NCBI GenBank assembly: GCA_023443225.1
Contig: JAEZVF010000083.1
Location: forward strand, 8,483-72,482
From: Bacillota bacterium
GTDB taxonomy: Bacteria > Bacillota > Clostridia > Lachnospirales > Lachnospiraceae
Reading direction: 5' to 3'
Length of the DNA: 64,000 nt
The position numbers and the translations under genes were made by a program. Under the pieces are notes generated by a model. The model was not told the origin of the DNA. It saw nothing but the letters and a program-made list of their open reading frames with translations, and did not search any database. Shown piece by piece: positions 34,822 to 45,100 of this stretch; position 1 is the first letter of the stretch; the number at the start of each line of letters is the position of its first letter.

Positions 34822-35721
34822 TTATACTTGTGAATTTTTAATTTTTACTGGATTCCCTTTGCTGTCAACCAATTCCATTTCGCCTGGTACACACATAATT
34901 CCGGAAGGGATTTGAAAATATCCCTTTTCATCCATAGAATACTCTTTTCCGTCTATTCTCCATATGGAACCAGATGGTACGCCACAATTGAAATGGTTTT
35001 TGGAATTGATTGATCTTATTCTTGCTTCTGATTCATACTCTGCAAATAATTCTCCGTCATGGGTAAAAAAATATGTACTCTTAAAACTACCTTCGATACC
35101 TATTTCTATTTTTCCGGGTTTAAATCCTAAGTGTTCTAATAAATCTTTAACATCTTCATGTGAATGATATAGATATGCGCCAACTGGTGATTTATATTCC
35201 ATTAGTGCACCTAAAATATGTTCCGTTCTCATTGTCTCTGTAGGTAGTTGAATCTCACTATTTAAACAATTATCTACAAAAGAATTGCTACCGAAGACTT
35301 TAGAAGAACTGTACATACTGGTATAGCCTCTTTTATCAGTAAAATTATAGTATGCACCTTGTTTAAGGATTAGTTTATTATCATCCACTTTAAGATTAGT
35401 TACTTTACTATGATCTACAGATGTAGCTACATCAATAGCAGATATTTCACTACCATCAGGTAAGCGAAAGATTCTGGTTTGATGATCAAAGGTTACTGTA
35501 CCATCTGCAAAATCAATTCTTTCTCTATTTTTTATTTTTTCAGCTTCGGAAACTGTACTTTTTTGTTTTACAAGCTGCATTCCTAAATCAGAAAATTCAG
35601 CTGCATCACGCTTAAAAATAGGCTTAGTATAACCTGCTTTGTCCAATTTCTTATTATCATTGGTATTTTGTCTATTATTTAATGTATTTAAGTACATTAA
35701 TGTCTTTGTTCTTATATCCAA
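34822..35721 (-). CDS. Protein of unknown function, 299 aa
   Basis: I do not recognise this protein. It starts with TTG (AGGAG ten bases upstream), has no signal peptide or membrane segment, and a polar N-terminus (LNTLNNRQNTNDNKKLDK). A beta-rich middle follows (VTFDHQTRIFRLPDGSEISAIDVATS; KLILKQGAYYNFTDKRGYTS), and the C-terminus has short beta-repeat-like segments (IDGKEYSMDEKGYFQIPSG). It lies 47 bases downstream of the frameshifted secreted-protein gene on the same strand, possibly as a unit. Confidence 0.65.
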   Translation of the reverse strand: MDIRTKTLMYLNTLNNRQNTNDNKKLDKAGYTKPIFKRDAAEFSDLGMQLVKQKSTVSEAEKIKNRERIDFADGTVTFDHQTRIFRLPDGSEISAIDVATSVDHSKVTNLKVDDNKLILKQGAYYNFTDKRGYTSMYSSSKVFGSNSFVDNCLNSEIQLPTETMRTEHILGALMEYKSPVGAYLYHSHEDVKDLLEHLGFKPGKIEIGIEGSFKSTYFFTHDGELFAEYESEARIRSINSKNHFNCGVPSGSIWRIDGKEYSMDEKGYFQIPSGIMCVPGEMELVDSKGNPVKIKNSQV

Positions 35722-35768
35722 TTTAACATCAACTCCTGTCGTGGATTCATATAATAGTTTTATAAACT

Positions 35769-36625
35769 TTAGAATTGTTCATCCATTGGCATTCTTGGAT
35801 AAACATAATTAAAGGTGATTTTGGGTGAAAATGTTGTTGCTTTACTTTTTGCATTATATCTAACTTCCCATGCTTGTCTTACATTATATGTAGTAGTTAC
35901 AGGTAATGAGCGACTCCAAGGAGTCATTGATGTTACTTGCCAGGTACTATTTGAGTTGCATCTTATTTCTCTTGAGGATGTACTGGACATCGTTCCGCCG
36001 CTTAATACCACTTCATATGCAATAGCATCTCGTGGAATTGTAGTAGTATTATTTAATCTTATAAAACTTTGCCAAGAATTATTTGCATTTAAGGTTATGC
36101 TGGGAAAATTTTCTGTATAAGATGATAGAAGATATATGGGACTTCCTATCGAAAATCCATAAAAAATAGATGATTCTGATGAAATATTTGAAATTTTTAA
36201 ATAATAAACGGCTGTAGTAGGAACTTTAACGCGAAATACTCTATCTGTTGTATTTAGCGCATAATCGAAAGTATTATTACCAACTAATTGCTCATTACTA
36301 TCGTATACTTCAAGTTTTGCACTACCTGAAGTAGTGTTTGTAAAAGCAAAATCCCAGATATTATCTTGATTACTGTATAACACCACTTTATACCAATCAA
36401 CATCAATATTACTTTTCAAGGACCCACTAACTCCATTTATACCACTTAAGTCGCGGGCAGCAATCTGTGCAGCTGTTTGTGCATTTCTGGATATTTCTTC
36501 AGACTGAGCAATTGTATCATAGGCTCTACCTCATAATGTGTTTTAGCTGCACTTACTTGTTTAGAACTGAAAAATAACGATCCTAGTAAAATTACTAACA
36601 TATAAACATTCTTAAATTTAGTCAT
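35769..36625 (-). pseudogene. Secreted PPC-domain protein, frameshifted
   Basis: An ATG at 36625 (TAGGAGG upstream) opens a signal peptide, MTKFKNVYMLVILLGSLFFS, then SKQVSAAKTHYE. That frame runs to a stop at 36446-36448. Just after THYE the neighbouring frame becomes coding (AYDTIAQSEEISRNAQTAAQ, then SGSLKSNIDVDWYKVVL) and continues to 35769. The mature part has a pre-peptidase C-terminal (PPC)-like beta domain (DVDWYKVVLYS ... YYLKISN). A one-base gain or two-base loss near 36523 would restore one protein of about 285 residues. Confidence 0.7.
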
Positions 36626-36765
36626 ATCGTACCTCCTAGATTTTATTTACAAAAAATAGTATAATTTTATATATATTGTATAATTACTTACAAAAAAATA
36701 CAATAGTATGTTAGCCTCAAAAATCTGTAGAACCACAGAAAGTAAATTCTAATTGGAATAAATTG

Positions 36766-36806
36766 AAATAGAAGCCGAGATGATGACATGAATCCGGCTT
36801 CTATTT
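36766..36806 (-). terminator. Terminator of the UvrA-like gene
   Basis: AAATAGAAGCCG (36766-36777) pairs perfectly with CGGCTTCTATTT (36795-36806), 17 bases past the stop codon. Confidence 0.85.
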
Positions 36807-36823
36807 GAATTTGTCTATTGTAT

Positions 36824-39067
36824 TTATAAAAGACAATCTTTTCTCAAATATTTAGAGGTAATCGTATTACCTTTTTCCACCATATCTTTTGGTGTTCCTT
36901 GGAATACAATTTCTCCACCGTGCTTTCCACCGTCCGGACCCACATCGATAATCCAGTCTGCACGTTTCATAACGTCAATGTTATGTTCTATAATGATTAT
37001 GGTATTACCTTTCGCAACCATTCTTTCAAATAATTCCAGCAGTTTTTCAACATCTGACATATGAAGTCCGGTGGTCGGTTCATCCAGAATATAGATATTT
37101 CCTTTCTTATCTAGATATTTTGCTAGTTTAATTCTTTGTCGCTCACCACCGGATAAGGTACTAAGCGGTTGCCCCAAAGTCATATACGAAAGACCAACTT
37201 CCTGCATGCATTTCAACATTTTGTGTATCTTTCCATCCGGGAAGAATTCTATAGCTTCTTCTACAGCCATAGAAAGAACTTCTACGATATTTTTACCCTT
37301 ATATTGATAAGATAATGTTTCCTTATTATATCTTGTACCCTGACATTCTTCACAGTCTGTAATAACAGGATCCATGAATACCAGTTCTGTGACAATTACA
37401 CCTTTTCCTTCGCATGCAGGGCAGGCACCTGTTGAATTGAAGCTGAATAAGCCAGCATCGACAGAATTAGCTTCAGCAAATAACTTCCTGATGTCATCAA
37501 ACATACCCAAAAAAGTTGCTGGCATGGAACGACTTGAGGCAGTTACCGGACTTTGATCTACAATAACTACATCTTTTTCATATTGTTTTGCAAATACTTC
37601 ACTGATTAAGGTGCTTTTTCCAGAGCCTGCGACACCGGTAACGACTGTAATGATACCGGTTGGAATGTCAATATCCACGTTTTTCAAATTATATAAGGAG
37701 GCATTTCGAACCGGTAGATATCCTTTTGCTTTTCGGAAGGCTTCTTTTATTGTTAGAGATTGTCGTAATGCCTTCGCTGTTAAGGTATCGGTTATTTCTA
37801 AATTTTCATAACTCCCCTGAAATACAATATTTCCGCCGCGTTTTCCAGCCAGTGGGCCTACATCAATAATTTCATCTGCGATGGAGATAACATCCTTATC
37901 ATGTTCTACAACCAGGACAGTATTCCCTTTATCACGAAGCTTTATTAACAACTGGTTCATTCGATTAACATCTCTTGGATGAAGCCCAGTGCTGGGTTCA
38001 TCAAAAATATAGGTCATACCGGTAAGGCTGCTTCCCATATAACGAACCAGTTTTAGTCTTTGTGCTTCTCCGCCGGACATGGTGGAGGATTCCCTATTCA
38101 TGTGAAGATAAGGTAACCCAATCTCAATCATTCGGTCTAAAGATTCTATCAGAGAATGTACCATGGTTTGAGCACGTTTGTCATCGATGGTTGCAAGGAA
38201 TTCTTTTAAATCTGAAAATTCCATTTCACACAGGTCAGCGATGGAATAGCCTTTTATTTTACAGTCTAATGCGGCCTGATTCAACCGCAACCCATGACAT
38301 TCCGGGCATTCTTTTTCTTTTAGGAGATTCGCTGACTTCTTTTGCGTAAGAGAACTCATGGAGGTGATATCTCTTTTTAAGTAGAGCCTGGTATATTGAT
38401 TAATTAAACCCTGAACCTTTGAATTTTCCCTTTCTCCAAAACGATCTCTGGAACCATACATCAGCAGATTATATTCCTCTGTTGTATAGTCACAAATCGG
38501 TTTGTCTAAATCAAACAGGCCAGAATTTGCATATTGTTCCCAATACCAGCTGCCTGGTTTAAACATACTGTCTGCCAAAAAGCTTTGATTTAAAGATTTG
38601 GATTTATCCAAGATGGATTCCAAATCAATGGTGGTTACTTTTCCAATTCCGGCACATTCTTTACACATGCCATTTGGATCATTGAAGGAGAAATAGGAGG
38701 ACGTTCCTACATAAGGTGTACCTATCCTGGAGAAGAGTAGCCGTAAGATTGTATATAAGTCGGAAATAGTACCAACCGTTGAACGTATATTTCCCCCTAA
38801 AGGAGTCTGATCCACTATGACGGAGGCAGTAAGGTTGTCAATTAGTTCTGCCTGTGGTTTTTCGAATTTCGGTAACCTTCCGCGAATAAAAGCGGTATAA
38901 GTTTCATTGATCTGACGTTGGGATTCGGCAGCTATGGTATCAAACACAATGCTTGATTTGCCGGAACCGGAAACACCGGTAAATACAACTATTTTTTCTT
39001 TTGGGATTTTTATACTTATATTTTTTAAATTATTTTGCGTAAGTCCTTTGATTATTATATCAGACAT
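36824..39067 (-). CDS. UvrA-like ABC protein (class II, regulator-linked)
   Basis: The 747-residue protein is shorter than UvrA proper (about 940). It has two ABC ATPase halves (GVSGSGKSSIVFDTI; GVAGSGKSTLISEVF), signatures TMSGGEAQRLKL and TLSGGERQRIKLAKYL, and four zinc-binding CxxC pairs (CKECAGIG, CPECHGLRLN, CPACEGKG, CEECQGTRYN). The UvrB-binding region is reduced. Such proteins are linked to drug resistance rather than core excision repair. The start at 39067 is set by AAGGAG; it overlaps the MerR gene by eight bases, so the two are one operon. Confidence 0.88.
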   Translation of the reverse strand: MSDIIIKGLTQNNLKNISIKIPKEKIVVFTGVSGSGKSSIVFDTIAAESQRQINETYTAFIRGRLPKFEKPQAELIDNLTASVIVDQTPLGGNIRSTVGTISDLYTILRLLFSRIGTPYVGTSSYFSFNDPNGMCKECAGIGKVTTIDLESILDKSKSLNQSFLADSMFKPGSWYWEQYANSGLFDLDKPICDYTTEEYNLLMYGSRDRFGERENSKVQGLINQYTRLYLKRDITSMSSLTQKKSANLLKEKECPECHGLRLNQAALDCKIKGYSIADLCEMEFSDLKEFLATIDDKRAQTMVHSLIESLDRMIEIGLPYLHMNRESSTMSGGEAQRLKLVRYMGSSLTGMTYIFDEPSTGLHPRDVNRMNQLLIKLRDKGNTVLVVEHDKDVISIADEIIDVGPLAGKRGGNIVFQGSYENLEITDTLTAKALRQSLTIKEAFRKAKGYLPVRNASLYNLKNVDIDIPTGIITVVTGVAGSGKSTLISEVFAKQYEKDVVIVDQSPVTASSRSMPATFLGMFDDIRKLFAEANSVDAGLFSFNSTGACPACEGKGVIVTELVFMDPVITDCEECQGTRYNKETLSYQYKGKNIVEVLSMAVEEAIEFFPDGKIHKMLKCMQEVGLSYMTLGQPLSTLSGGERQRIKLAKYLDKKGNIYILDEPTTGLHMSDVEKLLELFERMVAKGNTIIIIEHNIDVMKRADWIIDVGPDGGKHGGEIVFQGTPKDMVEKGNTITSKYLRKDCLL

Positions 39068-39896
39068 TTTTCCGCTCCTTCTCATTCGTCTTTTTGATAA
39101 CCGGTATTTGCAGTTCGGTTAGCCATTCTTCTTCACTTTCTTTATTCCAGACGCCGTCAATATAGGATTCTCGAGGACTATCAATTACTATATAATCGTT
39201 GTTTTCAATCCACTTAAATACATAGGCATAAGCAAGATTTAATGTATGATACGGCCCTTTATGCATTACAGAAACCGCAGTGATACTTTCAATTTTCTTA
39301 AATTCTACACCCTCCGGACATACTCCCATTCTATCTACAGCTTCGCAGAATTCAATGTTTATATTCGTTTCGCGGTATTCACCATCTGGATAGATAGTAA
39401 AACAGTATTCTGGAGTAGTGCATTTCATATCTGGATTCAGTTGCATCACAGACTCTCCAATAGCCGGAATTATATTAAAATAAGAATCATAATCAGGGAG
39501 GATTAACTTCTTGGAATAGACAATACAGTTTGGTAATTCTTTGATAACAGCATGATAATTCATATATTTCTCATCATCAGCACCTGACTCCATGAACTTA
39601 ATTCTAAGGAGTTGTTCCGTAATTGTTTTCTGCAAAGATAACAGCTCTTGTTTTCTGCTTTCCAATATGCTTTCTTCGTTCCTGCCCAGCAGTATTAGCT
39701 TAATTTCATCTATAGATAATCCAATCTGGCGATAAGATTGAATCAGATGATACTGAACCAGTTGATCGGTTGTATAAAAACGATAATTGGTTTCTTGGTC
39801 AATATATTCTGGTTTTAATAAATACACCTCATCATAATACCGTAGTGTTTTAATGGATGTTTTACACAACTTAGAAAATTCTCCGATTCTGAACAT
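39060..39896 (-). CDS. MerR-family regulator with GyrI-like effector domain
   Basis: The 278-residue protein has an N-terminal MerR helix-turn-helix (RIGEFSKLCKTSIKTLRYYDEVYLLKPEYID), a dimerisation helix, then a C-terminal effector-binding domain (SITAVSVMHKGPYHTLNLAYAYVFKWIE). This is the BmrR/TipA layout that senses hydrophobic drugs. It is expected to activate itself and the UvrA-like gene from the 19-bp-spacer promoter at 40016-40046. Confidence 0.9.
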   Translation of the reverse strand: MFRIGEFSKLCKTSIKTLRYYDEVYLLKPEYIDQETNYRFYTTDQLVQYHLIQSYRQIGLSIDEIKLILLGRNEESILESRKQELLSLQKTITEQLLRIKFMESGADDEKYMNYHAVIKELPNCIVYSKKLILPDYDSYFNIIPAIGESVMQLNPDMKCTTPEYCFTIYPDGEYRETNINIEFCEAVDRMGVCPEGVEFKKIESITAVSVMHKGPYHTLNLAYAYVFKWIENNDYIVIDSPRESYIDGVWNKESEEEWLTELQIPVIKKTNEKERKNV

Positions 39897-40015
39897 TTTT
39901 ACCCCCTGTTAATACAAAATTTTATAATAGAATGTCGTCGTATTGTAAAATTTTACGAAAGAATGATTGTCTTATTCAGTACTTGTGTTTATATATTCCA
40001 ATATGCTTCTAAGTT

Positions 40016-40046
40016 AATATATACGCTCCTGCTAGGGGAGAGTCAA
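40016..40046 (-). promoter_or_regulatory. MerR-type promoter with 19-bp spacer
   Basis: On the minus strand TTGACT (40046-40041) and TATATT (40021-40016) are separated by 19 bp. The spacer contains the dyad CTCC...GGAG (CTCCCCTAGCAGGAG), nearly identical to BmrR/TipA operators. The overlong spacer is the hallmark of promoters twisted into activity by MerR regulators. The leader to the MerR start is about 110 bases. Confidence 0.85.
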
Positions 40047-40089
40047 GTATTAAAATAAAATTAATTCATTAGGAATGGACTTGCTTGTC

Positions 40090-40110
40090 AGTGGGTGTTT
40101 AACACCCACT
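40090..40110. terminator. Hairpin downstream of the ABC-2 permease gene
   Basis: AGTGGGTGTT pairs perfectly with AACACCCACT across one T. No T-run follows, so it may be a 3' end stabiliser or weak terminator. Confidence 0.45.
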
Positions 40111-40142
40111 AACAATGTGAATATCTACTTTGAACAATAAAT

Positions 40143-40886
40143 TTACTCCCATTTGAAGAATTTAAGAGAGATGGCAATGCAAATAACAGCAAGGGTAAAC
40201 ATTACGATAATAGGCACAAGAACACTATCAATAACTAATCCTAATGAAGCAGCCTTTAATAACTTAATCCCTTGCGTTAGAGGTAGAATATCTGCAACTT
40301 TTTGAAGAGTCACAGGCATGACCTCATATGGTAATGTTGCTCCCGAAAATATCAACATGGGAAAATATAATACGCTTGCAATCACACCTGCAATTTTAGT
40401 ATTTGGTGCTATGCCACCTACCATTAGCCCAATACTGAACATTGATAAGATTACTAAAATATACCCGATAATAAAATATGGAACGCTTCCTCTTAGCTGA
40501 AATCCAAAGAAAAGTGTTGCAATGATGTACAGTAGCAAAAGTGATACCACAGAATATAAGGTGTAGATAGCCACTTGCACTGATAAAATCTTGGAAGGGC
40601 TAACTGGAGTTACCTTAAAACGCTTTAATATTTTTTTGCTGCGATAATCTGATACAACGAGCGGTAACCCCATAACGCCCCCTGCACAGATTGAAATTGT
40701 TGCAAGTGCTCCAAAAGACTGTTCTAAAAAGGTATATTCTGCTCCATCAAACGCAGGTTTGTTTCCATAAATGATTCCCAGAATGATTAACACGATCAGA
40801 GGCACACAGATAGCAAATATAAACATATCCATTCCTCGTAAAGAAAGTTTTAACTCTGTTTTAAGCATAGTTTTGAATGTTTTCAT
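40143..40886 (-). CDS. ABC-2 type exporter permease
   Basis: The 247-residue protein has six membrane segments (IFAICVPLIVLIILGIIYG ... IIVMFTLAVICIAISLKFF) and the ABC-2 motif MLIFSGATLPYEVMP. The start at 40886 follows GAGGAGG; the frame runs further upstream but only as overlap with the ATPase gene. It overlaps the ATPase gene by 26 bases. Likely a drug or peptide exporter; the substrate is unknown. Confidence 0.9.
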   Translation of the reverse strand: MKTFKTMLKTELKLSLRGMDMFIFAICVPLIVLIILGIIYGNKPAFDGAEYTFLEQSFGALATISICAGGVMGLPLVVSDYRSKKILKRFKVTPVSPSKILSVQVAIYTLYSVVSLLLLYIIATLFFGFQLRGSVPYFIIGYILVILSMFSIGLMVGGIAPNTKIAGVIASVLYFPMLIFSGATLPYEVMPVTLQKVADILPLTQGIKLLKAASLGLVIDSVLVPIIVMFTLAVICIAISLKFFKWE

Positions 40887-41607
40887 GATTTTGATCCTCC
40901 TCGTCAGTAAACCAAAGATAAGCATCTTCGAATTTTTCATATGGACTTGCACTAATCGCTTCCGATACCGTACCGTAAAAAACAATATTTCCTTGTTTCA
41001 AGATACAAATACAGTCGCATAAGGCCTCAACCTCATCCATGAAGTGAGAAGTCAAAAGTATAGTCAAGCCTTTTGACTTCAAGTTAGAAAGGATTTTCCA
41101 AACATCTCTGCGTGCTCTTGCATCAAGACCAGTTGTCAGCTCGTCTAAAAAAACCACTTCTGGGTTTGGAATAAGGGCAAGAACGATAAATAAACGTTGC
41201 CTTTGTCCACCTGATAATTCTTTTACGGTACTTTTGAGTTTGTCAGAAATCCCAAACCTTTCAAGTAAGTCGTGATAATCTGCAGCCTCTCGATATAATG
41301 ATGCTGTAACTTCACAAAGTTCTGATACAGTAATCAGCTCTTGATAATTGGCTTCTTGAAATTGAACTCCCACTTTTTCAAACAGATTTTTACGTTCTGT
41401 CTGAGGATTCATTCCTAAAATAGAAACTTTTCCACCATCCATTTTTTTAGTACCTAAGATACATTCAAGTAAAGTGCTTTTCCCTGCACCATTGGCTCCT
41501 AGTAAGCCAAATACCATTCCAGGCTTTACGGATAAACTCACGTTGTTTACTGCAAGCAGTTTACCATAAGATTTTGATAGCTGCTCAACTGTAATTACAT
41601 TTTCCAT
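40861..41607 (-). CDS. ABC exporter ATPase
   Basis: The 248-residue protein has Walker A GLLGANGAGKSTLLE, signature ELSGGQRQRLF, Walker B EVVFLDELTTGLD and H-loop LLTSHFMDE. It pairs with the overlapping ABC-2 permease. AGGAGG precedes the ATG. Confidence 0.93.
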   Translation of the reverse strand: MENVITVEQLSKSYGKLLAVNNVSLSVKPGMVFGLLGANGAGKSTLLECILGTKKMDGGKVSILGMNPQTERKNLFEKVGVQFQEANYQELITVSELCEVTASLYREAADYHDLLERFGISDKLKSTVKELSGGQRQRLFIVLALIPNPEVVFLDELTTGLDARARRDVWKILSNLKSKGLTILLTSHFMDEVEALCDCICILKQGNIVFYGTVSEAISASPYEKFEDAYLWFTDEEDQNHENIQNYA

Positions 41608-41927
41608 ACGAATACCTCCTTATATTTTCTACAAAAGTCAGAATACCACCAAGACAAACATTGGTGGTATAGTGGAGGGTTTATTAAAATTTAATTTTCA
41701 TTTCTTGTAATTTTCCAGCCGATACTTTTACCATTTCAACTATAAATGGATATTTTACCATGTGACTTATTAATAAATTCATACTTCTAAAATAGATTTC
41801 ATTTGAATAATTACTATAATTATGGAGAATTTATTAACATCTATAATTCTAAATTTTTTCTATGGAATTAGAGAACGGATTAAGTAAGTATCCAGTAAAC
41901 TAGAATAATGGAAGGAGGTTTTGATAG
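41608..41927. other. Divergent intergenic region with hairpin
   Basis: ATACCACCAA (41643-41652) and TTGGTGGTAT (41661-41670) form a perfect 10-bp inverted repeat 36 bases before the ABC ATPase start, a possible operator. A minus-strand frame ending in TAA at about 41692, with codons for MVKYPFIVEMVKVSAGKLQE, may be the relic of a lost gene. Otherwise the region is A/T-rich and holds the promoters of both flanking genes. Confidence 0.4.
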
Positions 41928-42119
41928 ATGCAGTTTCAAAAAGATACATTAAATGGTTTAGACAACAAAAGACTTGGAAGAATTGATTCCACCAATTGCG
42001 AGGGAACAGCGGCATGGGCAAATTCCGAACAAATCACGGATACCAGCCAGATTAATATACCGTCTGATTATGAAGTAGAAAAGGCTAAAAATTGGGTTGA
42101 TAACGGGAGTCAATTATAG
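41928..42119 (+). CDS. Small DUF3787 / spore-surface-type protein
   Basis: The 63-residue protein has CEGTAAWANSEQITDTSQINIPSDYEVEKAKNWVDNGSQ: the pattern W(A)N.E...S.V.IPSD..VE.AK.WVD of the DUF3787 family (CDIF630_02480-type spore surface proteins). AAGGAGG precedes the ATG. It lies 36 bases upstream of nifJ, an unusual neighbour. Confidence 0.75.
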   Translation: MQFQKDTLNGLDNKRLGRIDSTNCEGTAAWANSEQITDTSQINIPSDYEVEKAKNWVDNGSQL

Positions 42120-42155
42120 AGTAATGCCGCCATCGGCGGTAGAATGGAGGGAATT

Positions 42156-45100
42156 ATGTCAAAAATTCAAATGACCGTAGACGGAAATACAGCTGCTGCT
42201 TATGCGGCTTATGCATATACGGATGTAGCAGCAATTTATCCTATTACGCCATCCTCAACGATGGCTGAAGTTGTAGATGAATGGGCTGCAAAAGGCCGCA
42301 AGAATATTTTTGGTCAAACAGTAAGTGTAGTAGAAATGCAATCAGAAGCTGGGGCTTCCGGTACATTTCACGGATCACTTCAGGCCGGAGCACTTACAAC
42401 CACATTCACTGCTTCACAGGGATTATTATTGATGATTCCAAATATGTATAAGACATCCGGAGAACTGCTTCCGGGAGTTTTTCATGTGAGTGCTAGGGCA
42501 CTTGCTGCACAGGCACTCAGTATTTTTGGTGATCACCAGGATGTAATGGCAACCAGGCAGACTGGATGTGCATTACTGGCTTCTGGATCTGTACAGGAGG
42601 TTATGGATCTCTCACCGATTGCACATTTAGCAGCTGTGAAAGGTAGATTACCATTTGTACATTTCTTTGACGGATTTCGAACTTCTCATGAAATCCAGAA
42701 GGTTGAGGCTCTGGAATATGAGGATTATGCAAGTTTGCTTGACCTAAAGGCATTGGAGGAATTTAGAAGCAGGTCATTATCACCGAATCATCCGGTAATC
42801 CGAGGAACAGCACAAAACCCGGATATCTATTTTCAGTCTAGAGAGGCCAGTAATCCTTTTTATACTAACCTGATACCAATCGTAGAATCTTACTTAACAA
42901 AAATGGGTGAACTGACGGGAAGACATTATGGACTTTTTGATTATTATGGGGCAGCCGATGCAGAATATATCATTATTGCAATGGGTTCTGTGACTCAGAC
43001 CATAGAAGAAACGATCGATTATTATAATGATAAGGGAGAAAAATATGGACTTGTGAAAGTGCATCTCTATCGACCATTTTCTGCAGAACATTTTCTGTCG
43101 GTAATACCGAAAACTGTGAAAAAAATTGCAGTGTTAGATAGAACAAAGGAACCCGGTGCAATTGGTGAACCTTTATATCTGGATGTATGCGGTTGTTATA
43201 AAAAAATTGCAAATGCCCCTGTTATTATTGGGGGACGTTACGGATTGGGTTCAAAAGATACAACACCGAATGATATCGAGGCCGTTTATGAGAATCTAAA
43301 ATTACAGAACTCAAAAGATCAATTTACCATCAGTATCAATGATGATGTAACAAATACTTCGCTGAAAAATAAAGAAAAAGTATCAATGGAACCAAAAGAC
43401 CGGATATCTTGTAAAATTTGGGGTCTTGGGTCTGACGGAACGATTGGAGCAAATAAACAGGCCATTAAAATTATCGGAAGTCAAACCAATCTTAATGTAC
43501 AGGCTTATTTTGACTATGATTCGAAAAAATCTGGTGGTATTACAGTTTCGCATTTGAGATTTGGTGAAACTCCGATTCGTGCAACGTATTTAGTAGATCA
43601 TGCAGATTATGTAGCCTGCCATAACCAATCTTATGTAAATAAATATGATATGGTTGGAGATTTAAAACCTGGTGGTATCTTTGTTCTAAATTGTCAATGG
43701 ACAGAGGAAGAACTAGGAGAAAAATTACCGGCAAAGTTAAAAAGGGAAATTGCTGAGAAGAATATAAGATTTTATACAATCAATGCAGTAAAAATTGCGG
43801 AAGAGATAGGTTTAGGGAACCGTATCAATATGGTTATGCAGGGTGCCTTTTTCAAACTAATAAATATCATACCGGAAGATGTATTTATAAGCGAACTTAA
43901 AAAAGCTGCTTCGAATTCTTATTCCAAAAAAGGGGAGCAGGTTGTTAAAATGAATCACGCTGCAGTAGACCAGGGTGTTCAGAATATCCACGAAGTGCAG
44001 GTACCACAGGAATGGAAGAATAGTCAGGATGAAGATGACGATGGCAATGTAAAAGAACCGGAATTTGTGAGAAATATCATGCGTCCAATGCAAGAACAAA
44101 AAGGCCATTTGTTACCGGTGAGTGCTTTTAGTGGAAGAGAAGACGGTACTTTTCCAAGCGGTTCCACGGCTTACGAGAAACGCGGCATAGCAGTGAATGT
44201 ACCCGAATGGATTGTCGAGAGATGTATTCAGTGTAACCAATGTGCCTATATTTGTCCTCATGCTGTAATTCGGCCATTTCTACTTGATGATGAGGATTTG
44301 AAAAAAGCACCGGCGTCTTTTGTTACAAAGAAAGCAATTGGAAAAGGATTTGAAGAATTGCATTACAAAATACAGATTAGCCCAATGGATTGTACTGGTT
44401 GTGGCAACTGTGCCGACATCTGTCCAGCAAAAGGAAAAGCATTAATTATGCAGCCTCTTGAGACGCTGGTTGAAAATGAAGTGAACAATTGGAAGTTTGC
44501 ATTAACAGAAGTCGGATACAAGAGTAATTTGGCATCTGGAAATTCTTTTAAAGATAGTCAATTTAAGAAACCACTCATGGAATTCTCTGGAGCCTGTGCA
44601 GGATGTGGTGAAACACCATATATTAAATTGGTAACGCAGATGTTTGGAGAAAGAATGATGATAGCAAATGCTACCGGATGCTCTTCCATCTGGGCAGCGT
44701 CCGCACCAAGTACTGCCTATACTACAACAAAGGAAGGCAAGGGACCAGCATGGGCTAATTCATTATTTGAAGATAATGCCGAATATGGTTTTGGTATGTA
44801 TCTTGGTGTAAAGCAAATGAGAAATAAAATAGAAGATTGTATGAAACAGTTAATTGACATGGATATTGAAACAGAACTTAAAGAGATCTTTGAAGACTGG
44901 ATTCAGTATAAGGAAGATGGGGAAATTTCTAAACAGGTCAGTGCAAAAGTTATGAAAAAACTATCCGATTTTAGCTGTTCGGAAAACAATATTATGCATC
45001 TTATGAATGAGATTAAAGACCGAAGTGATTATCTGACAAAGAGATCCCATTGGATTGTTGGCGGTGATGGTTGGGCATATGACATTGGTTATTCCGGTTT

